Positions 33,059 to 41,600 of a stretch of DNA of 45,396 nt are shown piece by piece (the stretch's first letter is position 1; each line of letters begins with the position of its first letter). The DNA lies in NCBI GenBank assembly GCA_946539475.1, contig CAMNHM010000006.1:1-45396 (forward strand). Direction: 5' to 3'. This DNA comes from an uncultured Prevotellaceae bacterium (GTDB lineage Bacteria; Bacteroidota; Bacteroidia; Bacteroidales; Bacteroidaceae). The translations under genes and the position numbers were made by a program. The notes beneath the pieces were generated by a model that was not told where the DNA came from, ran no database searches, and saw only the letters and a program-made list of their open reading frames with translations.

Positions 33059-33943
33059 CTAGATACAGGCAAGGGCAAGTGAGTAGAACTTCGACTCGAC
33101 GGCATCGGCTCGGGAGGTGAGCACGACGGGCACGTCGGGACCCGCGAGGACGGCTGCCGTCGTGGCGTTGCAGAAGAGCGTGATGGTCTTATAGAAGACG
33201 TTACCTGCCTGTATGTCGGGGAAGATCAGCCCATCGGCATGTCCGCGCAGAGGCGACGACAGACCCTTCTTCTTCAGTGCCTTTGCCGAGAGCGACGTCT
33301 TCAGGTCGAGTGGTCCGTCAACGATGCAGGGGCCAAAGTCGCCGGCCTTGGTCTGGGCAATGAGCTCTTGGTATTCCACAGTGAAGGGGAAGTGCTTCTC
33401 GTTCACCTTCTCCGAGCAGTTGATCAACGCCACTGCCGGCTCACGGATGCCCATCGAGCGACAGAGGCTGAGCAGGTAAGCCAGCTGAGCCTCTCGCTGC
33501 TCCTTCGTGGGATAGGGGATGACGGCTACATCGGTCATGAACAGCAACTTGTCGTATTGCGGTATCTCAGCACACGTCAGGTGAGTCAGCACGCGCCCCT
33601 TGGGCAGGATACCCGTCTCCTTGTTCAGCACGGCACGAAGCAGGTTGTCGGTGTTCAGCAACCCCTTCATCAGCACGTCGGCCTTGCCTTCCCTGACAAG
33701 TGCGACCGCCTTGGCAGCAGCATCGTCGTCGTCGGCAGCCTCCACACGAGGCACGCCAGGCAGTGCCTTTCCTATCTTGGCAGTTTCGCCCACGAGGACC
33801 GGCTCGACGAACCCTGCTTCCAGGGCTTGAGCCACGGCTCCCTGCGTCGACTCGTCGTAGGGACATACCACAGCTACGCGGCTTGCCTTGTCGCGTCCAA
33901 CGAGATGGTCGATCAATTCTTCGAAATTCTGAATAGCTTTCAT
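33059..33943 (-). CDS. ptb: Phosphate butyryltransferase
   Basis: The 294-residue phosphotransacylase converts acyl-CoA plus Pi to acyl phosphate, which butyrate kinase then uses to make ATP. Features are the N-terminal RVAVVCPYDESTQGAV, a Rossmann-like ADVLMKGLLNTDNLLRAVLN, RVLTHLTCAEIPQYDKLLFMTDVAVIPYP, and VDGPLDLKTSLS with RGHADGLIFPDIQAGNVFYKTI near the end. Family members take butyryl-CoA but also isobutyryl- or isovaleryl-CoA. An ATG two codons earlier (33949) is equally possible; longer starts read into the intergenic region. No strong promoter was found between it and the GNAT-like gene 49 bp upstream. Confidence 0.93.
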   Translation of the reverse strand: MKAIQNFEELIDHLVGRDKASRVAVVCPYDESTQGAVAQALEAGFVEPVLVGETAKIGKALPGVPRVEAADDDDAAAKAVALVREGKADVLMKGLLNTDNLLRAVLNKETGILPKGRVLTHLTCAEIPQYDKLLFMTDVAVIPYPTKEQREAQLAYLLSLCRSMGIREPAVALINCSEKVNEKHFPFTVEYQELIAQTKAGDFGPCIVDGPLDLKTSLSAKALKKKGLSSPLRGHADGLIFPDIQAGNVFYKTITLFCNATTAAVLAGPDVPVVLTSRADAVESKFYSLALACI

Positions 33944-33992
33944 AGACATAAGGTATAATGGATTGACTGGTTTCCTCTCTTTCAGCCGACGG

Positions 33993-35156
33993 CTAAAGGA
34001 GCTTCTTATAACAGCGACGGCGCTTATGCTGCTCGTGCTCCAGATAGGACCACTGGCTTTGCACCTTTCCGTTGGTCTCCATCTCGACATGGGTCTCGCC
34101 CCATAGGTACCCGTGCTTCTGGTAAATGGGGATGAGGTCATAGAACAGCAGGGCGTTGGCTCCTTTCTGACGGTATTCGGGCAGCACGCCGATGAGCAGA
34201 CAGTCGACGACATCGGTCTTATGGAACTTCAGGGCGCGCAGGATGTGCCACCATCCGAAGGGCCACAAGCGGCCATTGCGGCATTTCTGAAGTGCCTTTG
34301 TCAGCGAAGGCAGCGTGATACCCACGCCCACGACGGGATGGTCTTCCAGCGAGTGGTCCTCAATCAGCGTGACCATGTTCAGGTCGAGCACCTTGAAGTA
34401 CATTTTTATATACTGGTCGATCTGCTTCTGCGACATCCTGCTGTAGCCATATAGGTGTCCAAACGTCTTGTTGATCACGTCGAACACCTTCTGCCCGTAC
34501 TGGGCGGGTCCGAAGATGTCACGCTTGGTGAGTTTCTTCACCTGAAGGTTGTAACGCTTCATGATCATCTCCGACACCTTGACAAACTTCTCGGGCATGC
34601 CTTCCTTAGGCACGAAGAGCTTGTATTCCACGTAGTCGTTGTCTTTCTCGTAGCCTTCCATCTGCGCCATCAGCTCAGGGTAGTAGGCGTAGTTGTACTC
34701 AGTAGCCATACAGCTCAGCTCCTCGAAGCCATGGGTGAGCATTCCCTCGGGATCCATATCGGTAAATCCTAGCGGACCTATGATTTCCTTCATCTGATGA
34801 CGACGTCCAAAGTCCTCGACGGCACCCAGCAGGGCGCGCATCACGTCGAGATCGTTGATAAGGTCGAGCCACCCGAAGCGCACGGCAGGGCGCTGCCACT
34901 GCTCGTTGTAGCGGTGGTTGATAATGGCAGCCACACGACCGACCACCTTCCCTTCACGCAGGGCGAGGTAGTACTCCACGTCGCAGAACTCGAAGGCAGC
35001 ATTGGGGTCCTTCGCCCAGGGCGAAAGCGTCTGCACCTCGTCGCTGTGCAGATTGGGTGCATCGTACGGGTTACCGCGATACAGGTCGTAGTGGAGCTGT
35101 ATGAACCGCTCCAGGTCGCGCTTGGTCTCGACTTTCTTTATCTCTATTGGTGCCAT
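33993..35156 (-). CDS. GNAT-superfamily acetyltransferase-like protein
   Basis: The protein has 387 residues from this start, or 391 from the ATG at 35168. The N-terminal half has KKVETKRDLERFIQLHYDLYRGNPYDAPNL, EFCDVEYYLALREGKVVGRVAAIINHRYNE and a GNAT-like core. The C-terminal half has another (DCLLIGVLPEYRQKGANALLFYDLIPIYQKHGY, with the acetyl-CoA loop-like P-E-Y-R-Q-K-G-A). It is a large, conserved Bacteroidetes protein usually annotated as an N-acetyltransferase or hypothetical; its substrate is unknown. A promoter at 35187-35220 precedes it. It is followed by ptb-buk in the same direction, possibly cotranscribed. Confidence 0.8.
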   Translation of the reverse strand: MAPIEIKKVETKRDLERFIQLHYDLYRGNPYDAPNLHSDEVQTLSPWAKDPNAAFEFCDVEYYLALREGKVVGRVAAIINHRYNEQWQRPAVRFGWLDLINDLDVMRALLGAVEDFGRRHQMKEIIGPLGFTDMDPEGMLTHGFEELSCMATEYNYAYYPELMAQMEGYEKDNDYVEYKLFVPKEGMPEKFVKVSEMIMKRYNLQVKKLTKRDIFGPAQYGQKVFDVINKTFGHLYGYSRMSQKQIDQYIKMYFKVLDLNMVTLIEDHSLEDHPVVGVGITLPSLTKALQKCRNGRLWPFGWWHILRALKFHKTDVVDCLLIGVLPEYRQKGANALLFYDLIPIYQKHGYLWGETHVEMETNGKVQSQWSYLEHEQHKRRRCYKKLL

Positions 35157-35186
35157 GTTTTCAAGCATTTAAAGTAAAACATCGCA

Positions 35187-35220
35187 CAAAGGTAAGTTTT
35201 TTTTGGCAGAAAACGGCAAA
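35187..35220 (-). promoter_or_regulatory. Promoter of the GNAT-like gene
   Basis: Minus-strand TACCTTTG (35187-35194) with TTTG (35217-35220), spacer 22 bp. Transcription is expected to start near 35180, which leaves a leader of about 12-24 nt. Confidence 0.65.
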
Positions 35221-35245
35221 AAAAAGGGATTTTTTGCATCTTTTC

Positions 35246-35275
35246 TTGCCATTTCGAGAAAAATGACTATCTTTG
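35246..35275 (+). promoter_or_regulatory. Promoter of the OmpA-family gene
   Basis: TATCTTTG (35268-35275) matches the -7 box; TTG (35246-35248) 19 bp upstream is a partial -33. The gene starts 34 bp downstream. Confidence 0.6.
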
Positions 35276-35309
35276 CACTCGGAATTCTAACTATTATCAC
35301 TTCAATAAA

Positions 35310-36482
35310 ATGAAAAACAAACGTTTGATGACAATGGCAGCCAGCGTGCTGCTGATGGGGAGCTCTGCCATGGCGCAGGGCCAGGAATGGAAATCCTTCT
35401 CGTTCCTAGAGGTCCAGGGCGGACTTCAGCTGACTTCGACGAATGCCCCGATGGACAAATTGTTCACCCCTACTGCCGCCTTCTCCTTGGGACATTACTT
35501 CACGCCCGTCGTCGGGGCACGTCTGCATGTCAACGCCTGGCAGTCGAAGAGCGGCTTTGCGGGACTCGACCAGTACTATAAGTGGAAATACGTCACGCCC
35601 GACCTCGACCTTATGGTGAACCTGTCGAACCTCCTCAGCGACAACCAGAGCCGAGCACTGAACCTCATCCTGCTGGGTGGCGTGGGCCTGAACTACTCAT
35701 GGGACAACGACGAGCTCGCTGACCTGGGCATCTCACCGCAGCGCATACCCCTGGCATGGGAAGACAACCGCCTGAGCCATAACCTGCGCGCCGGACTCCG
35801 CCTGGAGACCAATCAGAGCAAGCCTCTCGGACTGTCGCTCGAGCTCAATGCCAACTCGCTCAGCGACCGCTTCAACTCGAAAGTGAACGACCAGGACGAC
35901 TGGCAGTTCACGGCCATGCTGGGCCTTACCTACCGCTTTGGCTACAAGGGCAAGAAGCCTGCCGTTCACGTCCCCGTCACCCGCGAGATTGAGGAGACCG
36001 TATGGGAAGAGGTTCCTGTGAAGGAGATGGTGAAGGAGCGCCGCCCCATCCAGAAGACCGAGACCGTGAAGCTTCACAAGGAGGTGTTCTATGCCATCCG
36101 CATCAGCGACAATGTCGACCCCAGCGTTATCCAGCGCGAGGTTGCACAGTTCATGAAGGAGAACCCCACGTCGAAGGTGGCTATCGTAGGCTATGCTGAC
36201 AAGGGCACGGGTAACGCCCGCCTGAACGAGATGTACGCCCGCAAGCGTGCCGAGACATTCAAGAAGGACCTCGTCGAGAAGCATGGTTGCAACGCCGACA
36301 ACATCATCATCGACTCGAAGGGCGACACCGTACAGCCGTTCCCCGAGGACAACGACAAGAACCGCTGTGTGATCATCGACGCTGAAGGCAAGCGTCAGGT
36401 GACCGACTACGAGGAAGTGGAAGTCGAGAAGACCGTGATGAAGAAAGTCGAGAAGAAGGTGAAGCGTACCGTCACCGAGTAG
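35310..36482 (+). CDS. OmpA family outer membrane protein
   Basis: The 390-residue outer-membrane protein has a signal peptide (about 1-22, MAQGQ cleavage region). A beta-barrel of about 180 residues has strands typical of OmpA-like porins (FTPTAAFSLGHYFTPVVGARLHVNAWQ, DWQFTAMLGLTYRFGY). A short linker leads to a C-terminal OmpA/MotB peptidoglycan-binding domain (VAIVGYADKGTGNARLNEMYARKRAETFKKDLV). The segment between barrel and OmpA domain is rich in alternating Glu, Val and Lys (EIEETVWEEVPVKEMVKERRP). A related charged stretch ends the protein (VEVEKTVMKKVEKKVKRTVTE). It is convergent with the methyltransferase gene and overlaps its 3' end by 11 bp. Confidence 0.93.
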   Translation: MKNKRLMTMAASVLLMGSSAMAQGQEWKSFSFLEVQGGLQLTSTNAPMDKLFTPTAAFSLGHYFTPVVGARLHVNAWQSKSGFAGLDQYYKWKYVTPDLDLMVNLSNLLSDNQSRALNLILLGGVGLNYSWDNDELADLGISPQRIPLAWEDNRLSHNLRAGLRLETNQSKPLGLSLELNANSLSDRFNSKVNDQDDWQFTAMLGLTYRFGYKGKKPAVHVPVTREIEETVWEEVPVKEMVKERRPIQKTETVKLHKEVFYAIRISDNVDPSVIQREVAQFMKENPTSKVAIVGYADKGTGNARLNEMYARKRAETFKKDLVEKHGCNADNIIIDSKGDTVQPFPEDNDKNRCVIIDAEGKRQVTDYEEVEVEKTVMKKVEKKVKRTVTE

Positions 36483-37674
36483 CGACGATCAGTATCTTTT
36501 CACCCGTGGCGAGGGTGGTAGCAAACACATAGTTGCTACCACCCTCGCGCAGTTTCAGACGTCGCCGTAGCTCATCAACGCCCATGGGAAAGTTCCTCAC
36601 ACTGATATTGGCTTGTCGGAGCGGGCTGACGGTCTGTCGCAGCGCATGCTTGTTCAGCGTCGAGACAGCCGTGATACGGAAACGACGGCCAGGGAACTGC
36701 ACGATGGGCTCATCAGACACGAAGAGATGGCTGTTCCTTGCCAGCGGCTTCACGCCATAGCGCACGGCCAACTCCGCGAAGCGTCCTGCCTTCATCAGCG
36801 AGGCATTGGGCTCGTAGAGATAGCGCCCCCGAAGGTCGCCATCGGCATAGCCGACGCTATCGGACGAATCCTCTGACAGCCGGAAACGCTCCACCTGCCC
36901 ATCATCGACACAGCAGAGGCAGGGGGCATCGCTGCCTTTGCCCGAGAGCACCACCAGCAGTTCCTTGCACTCGTTGCCCACGCTGACGATATGCACCTGC
37001 TCAACCAGCTCATGCCCAAGGTCGCTGACAGCTTTTCGCCAGTCGAGCATGGGCGACAGCTTCAACATCACGAAGTCGGACTTCGCCAGCAGCTCGTCTT
37101 TCATCTCCAGGATGTTTGGCTGGCAGTCTTCGATGCCATAGGTGCGCCCGCCACGACTGTCGCGACGTGCCGGGTCGAGGAATATCAGCGAGGCTTTGTC
37201 TATGCGTTTCAGGTAGTCGGCAGCATCAGCATTCACCGTCACGGCCGTCAGCCCCAGCGTGGCAAAATTCTGCGAGGCGATGGCAAAGAGCGACGCCTGC
37301 TGCTCGACGTATATACGCTCAGAAAAAAGGGATGCCAGAAAGGCAAAGTCTACGCCAAAGCCTCCCGTGAGGTCGACAAGCGTCTGTCGATTGCTTACAA
37401 GCGACTGTCGATTATTGACAAGCGCTTCGACGACAGCCGCCTTATAGCGTGCCGTCGCCTCGCTGGAGCATTGCTCCATCGACAGGTGAGGGGGATAGAG
37501 CAAGCCTTCGACGGCAGCCCATGAGGGTAGCTTCCGGCGTGCCGTCTGCCACCCCTGTATCTGCTGCAGCGCCAGCGGCAGGTCGACATCAGCATCTTTG
37601 CTGCCTCTCAGCGCTAGCTGACGCACGTCGTCGCCAGCATGCTCCCTTACGAACAACCGCGTTGCCTCGTTCAT
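36472..37674 (-). CDS. Class I SAM-dependent methyltransferase, THUMP-like
   Basis: The 400-residue protein has a methyltransferase core with motif I VDLTGGFGVDFAFLASLF (about 113-130), a later acidic loop and LIFLDPARRDSRGGRTYG. The C-terminal THUMP-like domain ends in RRRLKLREGGSNYVFATTLATGEKILIVATR. It probably methylates RNA, but the target is unknown. Just before motif I a 21-bp direct repeat encodes NNRQSLV and SNRQTLV, a small in-frame duplication. It starts one base after the endonuclease stop, so it is coupled to it, and its 3' end overlaps the convergent ompA-family gene. Confidence 0.85.
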   Translation of the reverse strand: MNEATRLFVREHAGDDVRQLALRGSKDADVDLPLALQQIQGWQTARRKLPSWAAVEGLLYPPHLSMEQCSSEATARYKAAVVEALVNNRQSLVSNRQTLVDLTGGFGVDFAFLASLFSERIYVEQQASLFAIASQNFATLGLTAVTVNADAADYLKRIDKASLIFLDPARRDSRGGRTYGIEDCQPNILEMKDELLAKSDFVMLKLSPMLDWRKAVSDLGHELVEQVHIVSVGNECKELLVVLSGKGSDAPCLCCVDDGQVERFRLSEDSSDSVGYADGDLRGRYLYEPNASLMKAGRFAELAVRYGVKPLARNSHLFVSDEPIVQFPGRRFRITAVSTLNKHALRQTVSPLRQANISVRNFPMGVDELRRRLKLREGGSNYVFATTLATGEKILIVATR

Positions 37675-37675
37675 C

Positions 37676-38665
37676 TCAGCGGGCAACAACGTGTTTCTTT
37701 CCGTTGCGGAGGTAGATGCCACGGCGAGCGGCTCTCTCCACACGCCGCCCTTGCAGGTCGTAGAGCTGCTCGCGCTTGCCGACCGCCATCATATCGTCGA
37801 TACCACTGTCGTAACGGTCGTAGCTGAAGACTGCCTGTTGCTTGTCGCCCCAGATATACTGCTCCAGTCCGGGATAGTCGATGAAGGGGTTGCGGTTCTT
37901 CTGTATCTCGCTGACAGCCTCGTTGCGATCCTTCTCCTTCTGGCTGACGGGGTCCTGGGCAGCCCATCTCATCAGCATCGCCAGCTGCCATGAGGACAGC
38001 CCGGGATAGCTCGAGCCGTCGAGGGTCGGCTGGCTGTCGCTATGGTTGCTGTACCAGTCGCCGAGCTTCTCCTCGTAGCAGGTCACCATATAGAAATATG
38101 TACGCGCGAAGTCGCCCTTGTACTCGTCGTTGGGCTCGAACACCACACCGCCATAGCCCAGTCCGTCGCGTGCCGTTCCCAGCTTCGAGAAGCCACCCGC
38201 AGACTGCCATGTGACAGTGCCCACCTCACCAAAGGGATTGTTCGAGCGCTTGTTGTTCACCAGCTTGTCCGTAGGATACATGTGGTGCAGGTCGGTATAC
38301 ATGGGCTGCACCTTCCCTCCGAACCAGCTGTTGGGCCATGAGTGCTCGCGGTTGTAGAACTGTCCTTCGGCATTGCCTCCGCTACCGCGGTCTTGATCGC
38401 TGCCAAAGGTATAGTTAGTGGTGCCCGAATACATGTCCCATACCTTCCCGTCGGCACGGGCATCAGTACGCTGGAAGTCAGTCCACAGGTCACCATAGCT
38501 GCGCTCCGTGCGATTGTAGATAATGGCACTGAGAGCTGTCTTCAGCGCTGCCCCGCTCTTGCCGTCGGCAGCCTGGTAGTAAGTGCCCGACGTGCCTGGT
38601 CCCTGGGCATGGATGCCGAGGAAGAAAGCCAGTGCTGCCAGTATCGATAAGCCTCTCCTTTTCAT
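37676..38665 (-). CDS. Secreted endonuclease I (EndA/NucM) with T9SS-like tail
   Basis: The 329-residue exported nuclease has a signal peptide (about 1-20, FLGIHAQG). The endonuclease I domain has the active-site motif NREHSWPNSWFGG and the metal-binding region TDLHHMYPTDKLVNNKRSNNPFGEV. Late conserved regions are GDFARTYFYMVTCYEEKLGDW and SSWQLAMLMRWAAQDPVSQKEKDRNEAVSEIQKNRNPFIDYP. The last 30 residues (LYDLQGRRVERAARRGIYLRNGKK) resemble T9SS-type sorting tails. The enzyme cleaves DNA or RNA outside the cell or at the surface. It is between the C10 protease and the methyltransferase genes, same strand, with short gaps. Confidence 0.92.
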   Translation of the reverse strand: MKRRGLSILAALAFFLGIHAQGPGTSGTYYQAADGKSGAALKTALSAIIYNRTERSYGDLWTDFQRTDARADGKVWDMYSGTTNYTFGSDQDRGSGGNAEGQFYNREHSWPNSWFGGKVQPMYTDLHHMYPTDKLVNNKRSNNPFGEVGTVTWQSAGGFSKLGTARDGLGYGGVVFEPNDEYKGDFARTYFYMVTCYEEKLGDWYSNHSDSQPTLDGSSYPGLSSWQLAMLMRWAAQDPVSQKEKDRNEAVSEIQKNRNPFIDYPGLEQYIWGDKQQAVFSYDRYDSGIDDMMAVGKREQLYDLQGRRVERAARRGIYLRNGKKHVVAR

Positions 38666-38686
38666 ATGCCTCTGATTTTTTGTTTT

Positions 38687-41600
38687 CTAGCGCTTCATCA
38701 CCTTCTGCCGGCGGCTGTTCACATAGATGCCTTTCTTCGTGGGCGCCTTCAGACGACGTCCCTGAAGGTCGTAGACCACCGTCGCGGCACCGTCGTCGCT
38801 GGCAATGCTGCTGATGCCATCAGCGGCGACCACCGTCAGCGTTCCCTCGACATAGGTAATCTCGTAGTTATGGGCTTCAGCACCGCTGACGCGGATGACG
38901 TACTCGCCGGCAGGACTGTCGGCCGTAGCCTCACAGCTGACGACGGGCTGCTGCGTGAGCACTTCGTAGGTCTCGCGGTTGCGGAATCCTCGATAGCTCA
39001 CCTCCAGCTCCGGGTTGGGCTCTCCCTGCTTGCGGGTGTACGACTTCGCAGTAATGGTCAGGGCGGCGGGTATCACGCTGAACTCACCATCCTCGCAGGT
39101 CACATCTTTCGTGGTGATGGTTCCTGGCGTGGTGTGTATGACGTATGTCCCCACGGGCGTGGTAGCCTCACTGATCTCGCTGCACTCCAAGACGGGATCA
39201 CCATCGATGGGGGCTCCCTTCACCTCATACTTCAGCGCAGCAGCCGCACGACCATACTGGCGGGAGGCGGGCAGTGCCTTCACCACGGGCTTGCCCGTGT
39301 ATGGGGTGACGGCATGATCCTTCCATCCCTCGTCAGCCAAGTAGCTATCGAGCAGCTTCTCGTCGACAAACAGCGTAGCGACACTGGGCAGGCTGCTGGT
39401 GCCATAAGGCACGACAGCCTCATCGTTCATCACGACGACATACTTCAAGGCTGAGCATCCCGTAAAGGCGAACTTACCCATCGACGACACCTTCTCGGGC
39501 AGGTAGATGGTCTGCAGCATCGACGAGTTGCGGAAGGCATTCTCGGGAATCTCCGTCAGTTGTGTGAAGTAGCGCAGCGCCTCCAGGTTCTTCAGGCCCG
39601 ACTGGTTGCGGAACGTCTCGCCGATCTCGGTCACCAGGGCTGCCTCCTCGTAGGTCAGCTCACCGTCAGCGTCAGCATCCCAGTTCTCCAGGCAGATGGT
39701 GCGTGCCTTGCTGTCGGTGAAAGTGATGTAGTGCAGTTTTTCGCGGAGCGAGGCGATGGCATCGGCAATCTCCTCGCCGGTACTCAGCAGATTGTCGTAG
39801 ACAGCCTGCTCCTCCGCCTTCTCAATAGCCTGCTGCTCACACTTCTCTAGCAGCTTCTTCAGCTCGACGATGTTGGCGTCGATCTCCTGCGCTGCCTTCA
39901 TGTCGTCAAGACTGATGAACGCCCACTGGCACTGCTTCTCATGACCGGCGTAGCGGATGTCCCAGTAGATGCCGTCGGTAGGCGAGGCAGCGTCGCTCTG
40001 ATGATTGGGATCGGTACCCAGGAATTCGCCCTCGACGTAGTTGGCGTCAGTGGCGGGCACTTGCAGCGTGTATATGTTCTCACCGTCGGCAGCTACCGTC
40101 CAGTAGGCTGTATTGCCGGCGTTACCGTCGACGAAGCAGGTTTTCACGCCAGCGCCGACCTTCGTGTCGGTGCTGGTGCGGAAGACGACCTTGCCGTCCT
40201 TCCCCGTCTGTCCGGAGTAGAGGAAGTACGTGCCCTCTGCCATCGAGCCTGTCCTGCGCCACTCATACTGCAGGCCCTGGCGGCCTACCACTGCCTGTGT
40301 GCCATAGGCCTCGCCCTTGGTCAGGAACTTCCGGCTGGCAATGTTGTAGACATAGCCGACGGCTCCCTCGGTGATGGGCGAGAAACGAGGCTTCGTGCGC
40401 GTGCGTACCTCTATAATATTACCGAAGTTCTTCCACACAGGTGCCTGCTCGTAGAGCTCCTTCGAGCCCACGGGCACCTCCAGCGTGGCGTTCTGCAGCG
40501 ACACGTTGCGGAACACGTTCGAGCCCAGCGCAATCGACTGCGGGTCGGGATTGCTGACCGTCACCCGCGTCAGGGAGCGACAGCCGTCGAAGGCATTGTC
40601 GCCGATGGTATTGATATATTCGGGCAGGTTGATGCTCACGAGGCTCGAGCAGTTGCGGAAGGCACGGTAGTAAATACGCTCGAGGCTCTCGGGGAGGATG
40701 ATCGACGTCAGCTTCGTGCAGTTCTCAAAGCTGTTGCCATAGAGGATGGCCAGGCTGGTGAAGAGCTGCAGCTCATTGAAGGTCGTGATGCCCTTGTTGT
40801 AGAACAGCGTACCCAGGTCGTTGGCCTGCGATGCCTCCGTAAGGCTCACCTCGCCGTCGGCGTCGATGTCGAAGTTCGCCTTACACTGTGCACGCACGAT
40901 GTCGTCCTCGAAGTGTACGAAGCCCAGACGCTGGCGCAGTGCCTTCTGGGCGTCGAGCAGTTGCTGGGTGGTGCTCTCAAGATTGTCGAGCACTGCCTGC
41001 TCCTTCTCACACTTCACACGGCGGGCAACAGCCAGGTCGACCAGTGTCTGCAGTGTCTTGGCTGCCTCGTAGTTGGCCACCTGGTCAGCATCGTAGACGA
41101 CGAAGCGCCACTGACAGTTCTGCTCATGACCCTCGTAGGGGATGTCGCTATAGACGCCCCACGTGGGCGAGGCGGCGTTGCTCTTATGATTGGTCTGCAC
41201 GCCCCAGCAGTTGCCGGCCTTATAGCTGACATACCCCTGCGGGATGCTGATGGTGTAGACGTTGTCGCCCAGGTCTTCAATCTTCCAGTGGGCGTTGTTC
41301 GTCAGCGCCGTACCGTCGACGAAAGCGGCCTGCACGCCCTGTCCGACGTTGCTGTCAGTCGTAGTGCGGAAGAGATAGTGGCCCTCCTTACCGGTGTCGT
41401 CGCTGGTAATCTGGTAGACGCCATCTGGCATCGACGACTGGTGTCGCAGCACGAAGCGCATGGGGCTCGTCTGCCCCACCACGGCCTGCGTACCCCAGGC
41501 TTCGCCCTTCGTCAGGTAGCGTCCTGTGCCGACATGATAGAGGTACACCTGCTGACCCTCGGCGAGGGCGGCAAACTGTCCGCGCGACAGCTCGCGCTCC

